Source: Candidatus Pseudomonas phytovorans (lineage in GTDB: Bacteria; Pseudomonadota; Gammaproteobacteria; Pseudomonadales; Pseudomonadaceae). From it: a DNA stretch of 64,000 nucleotides. How positions within the stretch are numbered: the first letter of the stretch is position 1; the number at the start of each line of letters is the position of its first letter. Where the stretch lies: NCBI GenBank assembly GCA_029202525.1, contig CP119325.1, positions 4,066,001-4,130,000 on the forward strand, in the 5' to 3' direction. A program made the translations under genes and the position numbers. The notes beneath the pieces were generated by a model. It was not told the DNA's origin and searched no databases. It saw only the letters and a program-made list of their open reading frames with translations. Shown piece by piece: positions 49,839 through 58,717 of this stretch.

Positions 49839-50750
49839 ATGCTTTTACGCCAACTGACCTACCTGGTAACGCTCTCGCAAGAGCAACATTTCGGCCGAGC
49901 TGCGGAAAAATGCAACGTGTCGCAGCCCGCCCTGTCCGAAGCGATTCGCTCGCTAGAGCAAGACCTCGGCGTGGTTGTGGTGCAGCGCAGCAGGCGTTTC
50001 GAAGGTTTTACAGCAGACGGACAGAAGATACTGGTGTGGGCACGCCGCATACTCGCTGACTGCGGCGCCATGCGTCAGGAGGCGAGCAATTGCGAGTTGG
50101 GACCGGCCGGAACACTGCGCTTTGGGGCGATTCCCACAGTGCTGTCAATGGTGCCGCTGATGACCGATGCCTGCCTGTCCAGCTATGCGCTGATGAACCT
50201 TGAGGTCTATACGCTCGCCACGTCGCAGATCCTCCAGGGCATCAGCAATTTCGAGCTGGATATCGGCATGACCTACCTGTCTGATAGCCGCCTCAGGTCC
50301 TTCGACACCTATCCGCTATTCACTGAACGCTACGTGCTGATCGCCCGTGACGATTCATGCCTGCAAGGTAAGTCAGAGTTGGATTGGTCGGCGGTCGCGC
50401 GACTGCCACTGTGCTTGCTGACCCGAAACATGCAATGCCGCCAGGGCGTGGACGAAGCCTTCGCCAAGGCAGGCGTGCACGTCACGCCACGGGTGGAAAC
50501 CGACTCGATGATGGTGCTCTACGGGCATGTGCGGTGCTCCGGCTTGTACAGCGTGGTGCCCCACAGTGCGCTGGCCCTGGCGGAGATGCGCGGGGAAATC
50601 GTCGCGATTCCGATTATTCCCGAGTTGCAGCGGGAAATCGGTTTGGTGCTATTGCGCCGCGATCCGCAGCCACTGTTGCTGGAGGCCGCGCTGAAGTTGT
50701 TTACGTCGCTGGATCTGCAACGCCGTGTGGACGGCTTTCTGCACTGCTGA
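49839..50750 (+). CDS. LysR-family regulator upstream of formate dehydrogenase
   Basis: A 303-residue LTTR with HTH at residues 1-60 (MLLRQLTYLVTLSQEQHFGRAAEKCNVSQPALSEAIRSLE) and the effector domain from about residue 90 (GTLRFGAIPTVLSMVP). It reads in the same direction as the formate dehydrogenase gene, 140 bp away, and is its probable regulator. The CynR/CbbR-like HTH is typical. Confidence 0.9.
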   Translation: MLLRQLTYLVTLSQEQHFGRAAEKCNVSQPALSEAIRSLEQDLGVVVVQRSRRFEGFTADGQKILVWARRILADCGAMRQEASNCELGPAGTLRFGAIPTVLSMVPLMTDACLSSYALMNLEVYTLATSQILQGISNFELDIGMTYLSDSRLRSFDTYPLFTERYVLIARDDSCLQGKSELDWSAVARLPLCLLTRNMQCRQGVDEAFAKAGVHVTPRVETDSMMVLYGHVRCSGLYSVVPHSALALAEMRGEIVAIPIIPELQREIGLVLLRRDPQPLLLEAALKLFTSLDLQRRVDGFLHC

Positions 50751-50890
50751 TCGGTTTGCCCGATCTACTGATCGGAACAAGCGATTGGTCGCCGCACGCC
50801 ATCCTCCTCGAATATGCCCCCGGCAGCACGATCTGCCCGGGACCGCGCCAGCCTTACCGCGCGGCCCATTCCAATAATCAGGAGGCTCCA

Positions 50891-52090
50891 ATGGCGAAGA
50901 TTGTTTGCGTACTTTACGACGACCCTGTCACCGGCCAACCTCACACTTACGCCCGCGATGATCTGCCCCACCTGGACCGTTATCCCGACGGCCAGACCTT
51001 GCCCACCCCGAAAGCCATAGACTTCCAGCCGGGCACCTTGCTGGGCAGCGTCTCCGGCGAGCTTGGCTTACGCAAATACCTCGAAGCCAACGGCCACGAA
51101 TTAGTGGTGACGTCCAGCAAGGACGGTGCCGACAGTGTCCTTGAGCGCGAACTGCATGACGCCGAGATCGTCATCTCGCAGCCGTTTTGGCCGGCGTACA
51201 TGACCGCTGAGCGCATGGACAAAGCACCGAAGCTGAAGATGATTGTCACCGCCGGCATCGGTTCGGACCACACCGACTTGCAGGCGGCCATGGAGCGCAA
51301 TATCACCGTCGCCGAGGTCACTTACTGCAACAGCAACAGCGTGGCCGAGCACGTAGTGATGACCACCCTGGCGTTGGTACGCAATTACCTGCCGTCGCAC
51401 CAGTGGGTGCTCAAGGGCGGCTGGAACATCGCCGACTGCGTGTCCCGCTCCTACGATGTCGAAGGGATGCACGTCGGTACCGTCGCCGCCGGCCGTATCG
51501 GTCTGCGCGTGCTGCGCCTGCTCAAACCTTTCGACATGCACCTGCACTACATGGACCGCCATCGCCTGCCCGAAGCTGTAGAGAAAGAGTTGAACCTGAC
51601 TTACCACAGCAGCCTGGAAAGCCTTGCCAAGGTCTGCGATGTGGTCACCCTGAACTGCCCGCTGCACCCCGAAACCGAGCACATGATCAACCAGGACTCG
51701 CTCAAGCACTTCAAGCGCGGCGCCTATCTGATCAACACTGCGCGGGGTAAGTTGTGCGACCGCGATGCCATCGCTGCCGCGCTGGAAAGTGGACAACTGG
51801 CGGGTTACGGCGGCGACGTCTGGTTCCCGCAACCGGCACCGGCCGATCATCCATGGCGCGGCATGCCCCACCACGGCATGACCCCGCACATTTCCGGGAC
51901 CAGCCTTTCGGCCCAGGCGCGCTACGCCGCCGGCACCCGCGAGATTCTCGAGTGCTATTTCGAGAACCGACCAATCCGCAATGAGTACCTGATCGTCCAG
52001 GGTGGAGAGCTGGCGGGTGTAGGCGCGCACTCTTATAGCGCGGGCAACGCCACCAAGGGCTCGGAAGAAGCTGAACGCTTCAAGAAATGA
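50891..52090 (+). CDS. NAD+-dependent formate dehydrogenase (metal-free)
   Basis: A 399-residue D-2-hydroxyacid-dehydrogenase-type enzyme, nearly collinear with the well-studied Pseudomonas sp. 101 FDH. It oxidises formate to CO2 with NAD+. Active-site residues are in place: N147, R285, Q314 and H333, with the nucleotide motif TVAAGRIG and D222 (HYMDRHR), which selects NAD+ over NADP+. The open frame is longer upstream, but ATG 50891 with AGGAGG 6 nt before it starts exactly as the known enzyme does. The stop overlaps the HPP gene by 4 bp. Confidence 0.97.
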   Translation: MAKIVCVLYDDPVTGQPHTYARDDLPHLDRYPDGQTLPTPKAIDFQPGTLLGSVSGELGLRKYLEANGHELVVTSSKDGADSVLERELHDAEIVISQPFWPAYMTAERMDKAPKLKMIVTAGIGSDHTDLQAAMERNITVAEVTYCNSNSVAEHVVMTTLALVRNYLPSHQWVLKGGWNIADCVSRSYDVEGMHVGTVAAGRIGLRVLRLLKPFDMHLHYMDRHRLPEAVEKELNLTYHSSLESLAKVCDVVTLNCPLHPETEHMINQDSLKHFKRGAYLINTARGKLCDRDAIAAALESGQLAGYGGDVWFPQPAPADHPWRGMPHHGMTPHISGTSLSAQARYAAGTREILECYFENRPIRNEYLIVQGGELAGVGAHSYSAGNATKGSEEAERFKK

Positions 52091-52626
52091 CCTCCTCCAC
52101 GACGAAAGCGGGTCAGGCACCTGGCCCCATTCGGCGCATCCGGGCCTTGCCCATGCTATGGATCGGGCTCGGTGCATTCATCGGTCTTGCGGCGTTGGGC
52201 GCTATTACCACAAGTACCGGACAGCCGTGGCTAATCGGTTCTTTCGGGGCGAGCGGCGTGCTGCTGTTCGCATACCCGGAAGGGCCGTTTTCCCAAGTAC
52301 GCAACGTGATTGGGGGGCACTGTTTGACGTCTTTGGTCGCACTGGTCTGCTTGCAGGTGTTCGGGCCAGGCCTTTTGGCCATGGCATTCGCAGGCGCACT
52401 AGCGACAGTGTTGATGGTGCTGACGCGCACTGTTCACCCGCCGGCAGGAGGCAATCCGGTGATCGTGTTCATGACGCAGCCTGGTTGGTCGTTCTTGCTG
52501 GTGCCAACGTTGGGTGGGGCCTGTCTGCTGATGCTGACAGCCTGGATCTACTGGAAAATTGTTCGATGGCTGACCCTGCGGTCTGAGGGCGCATCGCTCG
52601 CTAAACCCCCGGAACCGCTGGCCTGA
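52087..52626 (+). CDS. HPP family membrane protein
   Basis: A 179-residue protein with four hydrophobic helices and the HPP signature TRTVHPPAGGNPVIVFM. The helices are MLWIGLGAFIGLAALGAI, LIGSFGASGVLLFAYPEG with the conserved GSFGAS, LLAMAFAGALATVLMVL and FLLVPTLGGACLLMLTAWIYW. Plant and cyanobacterial relatives carry nitrite, and the function elsewhere is unknown. ATG overlaps the FDH stop, so it is co-translated with formate dehydrogenase. A role in small-anion (formate or nitrite) traffic is an inference. Confidence 0.88.
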   Translation: MTSSTTKAGQAPGPIRRIRALPMLWIGLGAFIGLAALGAITTSTGQPWLIGSFGASGVLLFAYPEGPFSQVRNVIGGHCLTSLVALVCLQVFGPGLLAMAFAGALATVLMVLTRTVHPPAGGNPVIVFMTQPGWSFLLVPTLGGACLLMLTAWIYWKIVRWLTLRSEGASLAKPPEPLA

Positions 52627-52634
52627 CGCTCCTG

Positions 52635-52667
52635 CCGGAGGGCGCGAAGCTGATTCGCGCCCTCCGG
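52635..52667 (+). terminator. strong hairpin after FDH-HPP operon
   Basis: CCGGAGGGCGCGAA and TTCGCGCCCTCCGG form a perfect 14-bp stem with a 5-nt loop, 8 bp after the HPP stop. G residues rather than T follow. Confidence 0.7.
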
Positions 52668-52733
52668 GGGGGCACCTGCACAGCGACTGCCTCAAAAGTG
52701 CGCAGTGGCCGGCAACGTGATCACCGCTGATAC

Positions 52734-53162
52734 TCAGGCGGGTACGCCAAGGATGATGTGGGACGCCTTGATGACCGCCGTGGCGCTGACACCTGGCGCC
52801 AGACCCAGTTCGGCGACCGCCTCGCGGGTAACGATCGAGTAAACCTCGGTACCGCCAGCCAGCGCGATCACCACTTCGGCGTTGACGGCGCCGTCGGTGA
52901 CACTGAGCACCTTGCCTTCGAGGCAGTTGCGGGCGGAGAGACGAATGTCACTGGATTCGGTCATCAGCACCACCCAAGGGGCTTTGATGAGGGCAATCGC
53001 CTCTTTGCCGACAGCAATCCCCAGGTTATGGATACTTTCCCTCGTCACCACCGCAACCAGTTGCTCACCGCCCGGCAGGGCCAACACCACTTCCGCATTC
53101 ACCGCGCCTTCCTGAACCTGACTGACTTGACCCTTGAATACATTGCGCGCACTGACTTTCAT
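52734..53162 (-). CDS. di-Mop (TOBE) molybdate/tungstate-binding protein
   Basis: A 142-residue protein made of two Mop domains in tandem, each opening S-A-R-N (SARNVFKGQVSQVQEGAVNAEVVL and SARNCLEGKVLSVTDGAVNAEVVI). This is the ModG-like layout that stores molybdate or tungstate oxyanions in the cytoplasm. GAGGG precedes the ATG. It lies beside the metal-free FDH, which does not need molybdenum, so the neighbourhood is curious. It converges on the FDH-HPP operon. Confidence 0.92.
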   Translation of the reverse strand: MKVSARNVFKGQVSQVQEGAVNAEVVLALPGGEQLVAVVTRESIHNLGIAVGKEAIALIKAPWVVLMTESSDIRLSARNCLEGKVLSVTDGAVNAEVVIALAGGTEVYSIVTREAVAELGLAPGVSATAVIKASHIILGVPA

Positions 53163-53237
53163 GGACCCTCACTTCCTGACTTTGTGGTTAGGTTTTAGAC
53201 GCATGATGCAAATTAGCGTTGTGTATTAGCAACCATA

Positions 53238-53257
53238 ACGTTTGGGTACGTTTGGGT
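53238..53257. repeat. perfect tandem repeat between kinase 3' end and Mop gene
   Basis: ACGTTTGGGT occurs twice head to tail without a gap, 11 bp past the histidine kinase stop. Its role is unknown. Confidence 0.5.
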
Positions 53258-53268
53258 GACCCATAAGC

Positions 53269-54786
53269 CTATTTGTCCCGGGCGTCCAAGTTCATCGAGC
53301 GGGCCGCCCATTGCTCTGCTGTCTTTAAATCTACAGGTAGCGAGAAGCGAAAGGTCGCACCACGTGCCGGCACATCGATCAGTTGGATGTCGCAGCCATG
53401 CAGTTGCAAAATCCGATGCACAATACGTAACCCCAAGCCACCATCGCGACGTGAGCCACCGATGTTGAAGGGGCGCAAGAACAGACCGTCGCGCAGTTCT
53501 TCGGCGATACCTGGCCCGGTATCGCTGACGGTGACTTCGATGAGCGCGCCTTGAAGCTGCAAGCTTAGTTCGATTTCTCCACATTCAGGTGTATGGCGCA
53601 GGGCGTTGTCAAAAAGGTTGGTCAGCACCCGCTCGATCAACCCCAGGTCGGCGCAGGCCGTTGAAACGTTGGGGGCGAAGCTGGCGTTGAGTTTGACCCG
53701 GCGGGCCTCGGCTGTCAGCTCGAACTTCTGGAAGATGTCTTGCACCAGATCGGTCAGAGAAAAGCGCTCCAGCACAGGTTGCACAAACCCATGCTCCAGT
53801 CGCACCAGTTCCAGTAAAGATTGCGCCAGTCCGCCGACTTTGCGGCTTTGATCCAGTGCAATCCCCAGATAGCGACGCCTGTCCGCCTCAGATAAGGTCG
53901 CATCCTTGAATGAAAGAGTCTCCAGGTAACCGTGCAGTGACGCCAGCGGCGTGCGCAGGTCGTGGGAAATATTGGCCACCAGTTCACGGCGCTCCTGATC
54001 CTGGCGGGTCAATGAATTCCACTGAGTACTCAAGCGGGCTTGCATCTGCCGGAAGGCGGCGTCGAGCAAGGCAATTTCATCTTCGCTGGCGATTTTCTCC
54101 AGAGTGGCTGGTATCACTGGCGCAGCCGGAATCCCGTCGATGTCGAACCGGGCAACGGTTTCTGTCAAACGTCGTAGCGGACGGGTTATCAAGGCAAAAG
54201 CTGTCAAGCCGGCAATCAGACACAGCAGCGCTACAAGGCTTATAGACCAAAGGGCCGTACTGAGCGCGGCACTTGTGGCACCGCGTTCGGCGAAACGGTC
54301 GTGCTCTTCGCTGAGCAATACCACGTAGAGATATCCTGCCGGTTTGCCATTGACCGTCAGAGGGGCGGCGCTGAACACCTTGCGACCGTCGTCGCTGCGC
54401 GGGTCATCACCGAGAATCGGCAAAGCATCGCCTTTGAGCAAGCGCTGAACGGGTGCCAGATCCACGTGCTCCCGGTGGATCCGGCCTTCCGGCGAGGCGC
54501 TGCCGACAATTCGCCCATCAGTATCGAGCAGATAAACCTCAACGCTGGGGTTGACCAGCATCAACTGGCTGAACAAATCGCGCACAGCGCTCGGCATCAG
54601 TCCCTTGGAGTCCATCAATACGGTATCCCGGGCGATGTGGTGAGCCAAATCCCGCGACAGGCCTTGCACCACTTCCAGTTCATGCATCCGGTTCGCGCGA
54701 ACCTGCATCCACACCGAAGTACCACAGCAAATCAGCAGAAGAAGGGCAAACACCAATGACAGGCGTTTAGTAAGGGTCAACCTCAT
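53269..54786 (-). CDS. sensor histidine kinase of the Msr/DipZ locus
   Basis: A 505-residue membrane kinase. TM1 is at about residues 7-27, followed by a periplasmic sensor of about 150 residues (PSVEVYLLDTDGRIVGSASPEGR, KPAGYLYVVLLSEEHDRF). TM2 is at about 180-205, then HAMP (RPLRRLTETVARFD). The H-box SHDLRTPLASLHGYLE holds the phosphorylated His. ATP-binding motifs are N-box LTNLFDNALRHTPECG, VSDTGPGIAEEL and GGLGLRIVHRIL. It overlaps the response regulator gene by 4 bp. Divergent Msr genes suggest it senses oxidative damage in the envelope. Confidence 0.93.
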   Translation of the reverse strand: MRLTLTKRLSLVFALLLLICCGTSVWMQVRANRMHELEVVQGLSRDLAHHIARDTVLMDSKGLMPSAVRDLFSQLMLVNPSVEVYLLDTDGRIVGSASPEGRIHREHVDLAPVQRLLKGDALPILGDDPRSDDGRKVFSAAPLTVNGKPAGYLYVVLLSEEHDRFAERGATSAALSTALWSISLVALLCLIAGLTAFALITRPLRRLTETVARFDIDGIPAAPVIPATLEKIASEDEIALLDAAFRQMQARLSTQWNSLTRQDQERRELVANISHDLRTPLASLHGYLETLSFKDATLSEADRRRYLGIALDQSRKVGGLAQSLLELVRLEHGFVQPVLERFSLTDLVQDIFQKFELTAEARRVKLNASFAPNVSTACADLGLIERVLTNLFDNALRHTPECGEIELSLQLQGALIEVTVSDTGPGIAEELRDGLFLRPFNIGGSRRDGGLGLRIVHRILQLHGCDIQLIDVPARGATFRFSLPVDLKTAEQWAARSMNLDARDK

Positions 54787-55499
54787 GACGGCTCCTGCGC
54801 GGCAGCGAATTTGTAGCCGCGGCCCCAGACCGTGAGGATGCGTGCCGGCTGGGCAGGGTCGGTCTCTATCTTTGCCCGCAGGCGGTTGATGTGGGTATTG
54901 ACCGTGTGTTCATAACCTTCATGGCTGTATCCCCACACCGCATTGAGCAAGTCCATGCGTGAGAACACTTTGCCAGGCTGCCGTGCAAAGAAGTACAGCA
55001 GATCGAATTCTCGTGGTGTGAGGTCAAGGCGCCGACCGGTCAGGGTGACATCGCGGGTGATTGGATCGATGGTCAGCCCATTCGACGTCAGGCTGCCGGC
55101 ATCCATTTTCAGATTGCGAGCCATGGCATCAACGCGTCTTAGCAAGGCCTTGACCCGTGCCACCAGCTCAAGCATGGAAAATGGTTTGGCCATGTAGTCG
55201 TCGGCGCCCAGTTCGAGTCCGAGAACCCGGTGCAGTTCGCTGGAGCGCGCGCTGGTAATGATGATGGGCGTATAGCGGGCCATGGAGCGAGCCCTGCGGC
55301 AGATTTCCAGGCCGTCCACACCGGGCAGCATCAGGTCGAGGATCAATGCATCCCAACCACCTTGCTGCAGAAGGCGTATGCCTTGATCTCCATCAGCGCA
55401 ATGCACCACCTCAAACTGCTCAGCACGCAGATGCAGGCAGATAAGGTCAGCGATATGCAGGTCGTCTTCGACCACCAAGATGCGTTTTGGCTGTTCCAT
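54783..55499 (-). CDS. OmpR-family response regulator
   Basis: A 238-residue regulator with a receiver domain (acidic pocket VVEDDLHIAD, phospho-acceptor D55 in LILDLMLPG, conserved Lys in MAKPFSMLEL) and a C-terminal OmpR/PhoB winged helix (LDLTPREFDLLYFFARQPGKVFSRMDLLNAVWGYSHEGYEHTVNTHINRLRAKIE). ATG 55499 was chosen over the adjacent TTG. It is the first gene of the two-component operon and lies 152 bp from the divergent msrB start, so it most likely controls that operon. Confidence 0.95.
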   Translation of the reverse strand: MEQPKRILVVEDDLHIADLICLHLRAEQFEVVHCADGDQGIRLLQQGGWDALILDLMLPGVDGLEICRRARSMARYTPIIITSARSSELHRVLGLELGADDYMAKPFSMLELVARVKALLRRVDAMARNLKMDAGSLTSNGLTIDPITRDVTLTGRRLDLTPREFDLLYFFARQPGKVFSRMDLLNAVWGYSHEGYEHTVNTHINRLRAKIETDPAQPARILTVWGRGYKFAAAQEPS

Positions 55500-55651
55500 C
55501 AAATTCGATCCGTTAATGGCGTGGAACCATTGTGCGGTTTTTTCGATGATTGAGTTATCACGAATTGTTTAACTGCGCGCGAGGATTTGGCGATCAATCC
55601 TGGCCCAGGCTGTGCTCCATGTCAGGCGCCTGGACTCATTCGGAGAAGACC

Positions 55652-56167
55652 ATGTTTTCACGACGCACATTTATAGCGTGCAGCGGCTTGGGAGCAATCG
55701 CCCTAACAGCAGGGGTGTCGTCAATCATTTCCATGAAGCGCACATTGCTCAGCGATGCTGACGCGGCAGAACGGTTCGAGGTGACTCACAGTGACGAGGA
55801 GTGGCGGGCCATTCTCAGCGCCGAGCAGTATCAGGTGCTGCGCAGGGAAGCTACGGAACGCCCTTACAGCAGCCCGCTGAGTGACGAACACCGGGACGGG
55901 ATTTTTGCCTGCGCCGGATGCGACCTGGCACTGTTTTCTTCGACCACCAAGTTCGACAGCCACACCGGTTGGCCCAGTTTCTGGGCGCCACTGGATGCAG
56001 CCGTGGCCAGTCGCCAGGACCGTTCGATGGGCTTCGTGCGTGAAGAGATCCATTGTCGCCGCTGCGGCGGCCATCTGGGTCACGTTTTCGACGATGGACC
56101 AAAACCCACCGGCCTGCGCTATTGCATGAACGGACTGGCGCTGACCTTCAAGCCCAAATCAGCTTGA
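55652..56167 (+). CDS. msrB: exported peptide-methionine (R)-S-oxide reductase
   Basis: A 171-residue MsrB with an N-terminal export signal that has a twin-arginine look (MFSRRTFIACSG followed by a hydrophobic stretch). The MsrB domain carries zinc cysteines C87/C90 (CAGC) and C135/C138 (CRRC), GWPSFWAPLD, GHLGHVFDDGP and the catalytic C158 in RYCMNG. It reduces R-methionine sulfoxide, here outside the cytoplasm. ATG 55652 has GGAGAAG upstream; 34 extra upstream codons were dropped. It is the first of three genes with dipZ and an exported msrA. Confidence 0.92.
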   Translation: MFSRRTFIACSGLGAIALTAGVSSIISMKRTLLSDADAAERFEVTHSDEEWRAILSAEQYQVLRREATERPYSSPLSDEHRDGIFACAGCDLALFSSTTKFDSHTGWPSFWAPLDAAVASRQDRSMGFVREEIHCRRCGGHLGHVFDDGPKPTGLRYCMNGLALTFKPKSA

Positions 56168-56211
56168 TGGCGGGTGAACTTCTTCATTAGTTTTGTGTAG
56201 GTAGAACAATT

Positions 56212-57987
56212 ATGTGGCTTGTGATCCTGGCTTATCTTGGCGGTGTGTTGACGATCGTCAGCCCGTGCATTCTCCCAGTCCTGCCCTTTGTCTTCGCCCG
56301 TACCGGGCAGCCATTCGTGCGCAGCGGTCTGCCTTTGCTGGCGGGTATGGCGATGACGTTCGCACTGGTTGCCTCGCTTGCCGCTGTCGGCGGGGCATGG
56401 GTGGTGCAGGTCAACCAGTACGGGCGCTGGCTGGCCTTGATTTTCGTCGCTTTGTTCGGCTTGGCGCTGGTGCTGCCGCGACTCGCCGAACGGCTGACGC
56501 GGCCTCTGGTGGCAGCCGGTAGTCGGCTTTCGGAAGTGGCAGGCAGCGAAACACGGCCGCGCCCCAGCGCTTCGTTTCTGATTGGTGTCGCGACAGGCCT
56601 GCTCTGGGCGCCTTGCGCTGGTCCGATTCTGGGGTTGGTGTTGACGGGCGCTGCACTGCAAGGGGCAAGCATCACAACAACCTTGCTGTTGCTGGCCTAT
56701 GCCGCAGGGGCTTGCACTTCACTGGCGGTGGCATTGCTGCTAGGAGGCAAGGTCTACGCAGCGATGAAACGTTCACTCGGAGCTGGGGAGTGGCTACGTC
56801 GAGGTTTGGGCGTTGCGATGCTGGCCGGTGTGGTTGCCATTGCATTGGGGCTGGACACCGGGGTTCTGGCCAGGGTGTCAACGGCATCGACAGGGAATTT
56901 GGAACAGGCATTGGTGGGGCGCCTGACCGCCAGATCCGAGCGTGTCGGCGGCGCAATGATGGCTCAAGTACCCGGTGCTGGGTATGCCATGAAAGCGTCT
57001 GGGAGCAACGCGCAAACCCTGCCCGTCGAGGGCGACCTGCCGCCACTGACCGGTGCCGTACAGTGGCTGAACTCGCCCCCGCTGAGTGCTGAAACCCTTA
57101 AAGGCAAGGTAGTGCTGGTGGATTTCTGGACCTACTCGTGCATCAACTGCCTGCGGACCTTGCCCTACGTGAAAGCCTGGGCCGATAAGTACCGTGATCA
57201 GGGCCTGGTAGTGATTGGCGTCCACGCCCCTGAGTTTGCCTTTGAACGCGACATCGGCAACGTAAACAAGGCCATGAAGGATCTGGGTATCAACTACCCG
57301 GTTGCCATCGATAACGAATTCAAGATCTGGCGTGCTTTCAAAAATCAGTACTGGCCCGCCCATTATTTTGCCGATGCCCAGGGGCACATTCGTTATCACC
57401 AGTTCGGTGAAGGTGATTACGCCGAATCAGAACGTGTCATTCAGCAGCTCCTGCGCGAAGCAGGGGCGGTGAACGTGGCAAACGGTCTGATCACTGCCAA
57501 CGCGCAGGGTGTGCAAAGCGCTGCCGACATGAACAACGTGCAGTCGCCGGAAACCTACCTTGGCTACCAGCGTGCGGAGCATTTCGCGTCGGAGAAACGC
57601 TTGGTGCCCGACATCGTGTCGGCCTACACCACTCCCACGCAATTGGCACTCAACCAGTGGAGCCTGGACGGCAACTGGAATGTCGGCCCTGAGCAAGCCA
57701 CTGCAAGTGCACCGGCCGGTCGTATTACTTTCCGTTTCCATGCTCGGGACTTGCACCTGGTTCTGGGGCCGGGGCCAGGCGGTAAGCCGGTCCGTTTCAA
57801 AGTATCGGTTAATGGAAAAGTTCCCGGCGACGCTCACGGAGCAGACGTGGCGCCCGATGGCAGCGGTAGCGTGACGGAACAGCGTTTGTATCAATTGATA
57901 CGCCAGAGCGGCGATGTTGAAGACCGAACCTTCAGCATCGAGTTTCTCGATCCGGGTGTGTCGGCCTATGCGTTTACCTTCGGTTGA
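56212..57987 (+). CDS. dipZ: DipZ-type CcdA-thioredoxin fusion, electron carrier to the periplasm
   Basis: A 591-residue fusion. Residues 1 to about 240 are a CcdA/DsbD-beta-like membrane domain with six helices and cysteines in VSPCILPVLPF and LLWAPCAGPILG. Next is a periplasmic TlpA-like thioredoxin domain with C-x2-C in FWTYSCINCLRTLPYV (near residues 309/312). The C-terminal 150 residues form a jelly-roll-like region (LDGNWNVGPEQATAS, HARDLHLVLGPG) typical of Mycobacterium-type DipZ. Electrons from cytoplasmic thioredoxin would pass through CcdA to this thioredoxin, then to MsrA/MsrB. Confidence 0.92.
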   Translation: MWLVILAYLGGVLTIVSPCILPVLPFVFARTGQPFVRSGLPLLAGMAMTFALVASLAAVGGAWVVQVNQYGRWLALIFVALFGLALVLPRLAERLTRPLVAAGSRLSEVAGSETRPRPSASFLIGVATGLLWAPCAGPILGLVLTGAALQGASITTTLLLLAYAAGACTSLAVALLLGGKVYAAMKRSLGAGEWLRRGLGVAMLAGVVAIALGLDTGVLARVSTASTGNLEQALVGRLTARSERVGGAMMAQVPGAGYAMKASGSNAQTLPVEGDLPPLTGAVQWLNSPPLSAETLKGKVVLVDFWTYSCINCLRTLPYVKAWADKYRDQGLVVIGVHAPEFAFERDIGNVNKAMKDLGINYPVAIDNEFKIWRAFKNQYWPAHYFADAQGHIRYHQFGEGDYAESERVIQQLLREAGAVNVANGLITANAQGVQSAADMNNVQSPETYLGYQRAEHFASEKRLVPDIVSAYTTPTQLALNQWSLDGNWNVGPEQATASAPAGRITFRFHARDLHLVLGPGPGGKPVRFKVSVNGKVPGDAHGADVAPDGSGSVTEQRLYQLIRQSGDVEDRTFSIEFLDPGVSAYAFTFG

Positions 57988-58009
57988 TATCAGTCCAGGA
58001 GTTCGTCTC

Positions 58010-58717
58010 ATGAGAATCCCATTCACCTTTGGCGGGACCGCGTTAAGCCTTCTGGCTGCTGGCCTGATCGGTCAGTGTTCAATGATTACGCTTGCCCGCG
58101 CCGAGGGCGCGGTCGTCATTGCGCCACCTGCCCTCGATGAGGCCACCCAGGCCCAAAGGGAAACTGCAGTGTTTGCGGGTGGATGCTTCTGGGGTGTTCA
58201 GGGCGTGTTCCAGCATGTCAAAGGCGTCCAGCAAGCAATCTCCGGTTACGCGAGCGGCGCGGCCAATACTGCGCATTACGACCAAGTCAGCGACGGTGAT
58301 ACCGGTCATGCAGAGTCTGTGGAGGTCACGTTTGATCCCGCCCAGGTCAGTTATGGCACCCTGCTGCAAATCTATTTCTCGGTGGCTCACAATCCGACCG
58401 AGCTCAATCGTCAGGGGCCGGACCATGGCACTCAGTATCGGTCGGCGGTATTCCCTGAAAGTGGCGAACAGCAAAAGGTGGCACAGGCTTACATCGCGCA
58501 ACTCGACGCCACGCATGTGTTCGGCAAACCCATCGTGACGAAGGTGGAAACGTTTAACGGCTTCTACCCGGCAGAGGACGAACATCAGGACTTTCTGACG
58601 CGGTATCCGCTCCACCCATACATCGTGATCAATGACCTGCCAAAAGTTGCGCGATTGAAGCAGCTGTATCCGGACCGCTATCAGGAACAGGCTGTGTTGG
58701 TCGGTGGGCAAAAGTAG
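58010..58717 (+). CDS. msrA: exported peptide-methionine (S)-S-oxide reductase
   Basis: A 235-residue MsrA. A Sec-type signal (TALSLLAAGLIGQCSM...ARA) precedes the MsrA domain, with catalytic C59 in AGGCFWGVQGVF, then GYASGAANTAHYDQVSDGDTGHAESVEV and GTQYRSAVFP. The candidate signal includes C23, so a lipoprotein is possible but the lipobox is weak. The start at 58010 has AGGAG 8 nt upstream; the ORF's extra 32 codons lie in dipZ. With msrB and dipZ it forms a periplasmic methionine repair operon. Confidence 0.92.
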   Translation: MRIPFTFGGTALSLLAAGLIGQCSMITLARAEGAVVIAPPALDEATQAQRETAVFAGGCFWGVQGVFQHVKGVQQAISGYASGAANTAHYDQVSDGDTGHAESVEVTFDPAQVSYGTLLQIYFSVAHNPTELNRQGPDHGTQYRSAVFPESGEQQKVAQAYIAQLDATHVFGKPIVTKVETFNGFYPAEDEHQDFLTRYPLHPYIVINDLPKVARLKQLYPDRYQEQAVLVGGQK

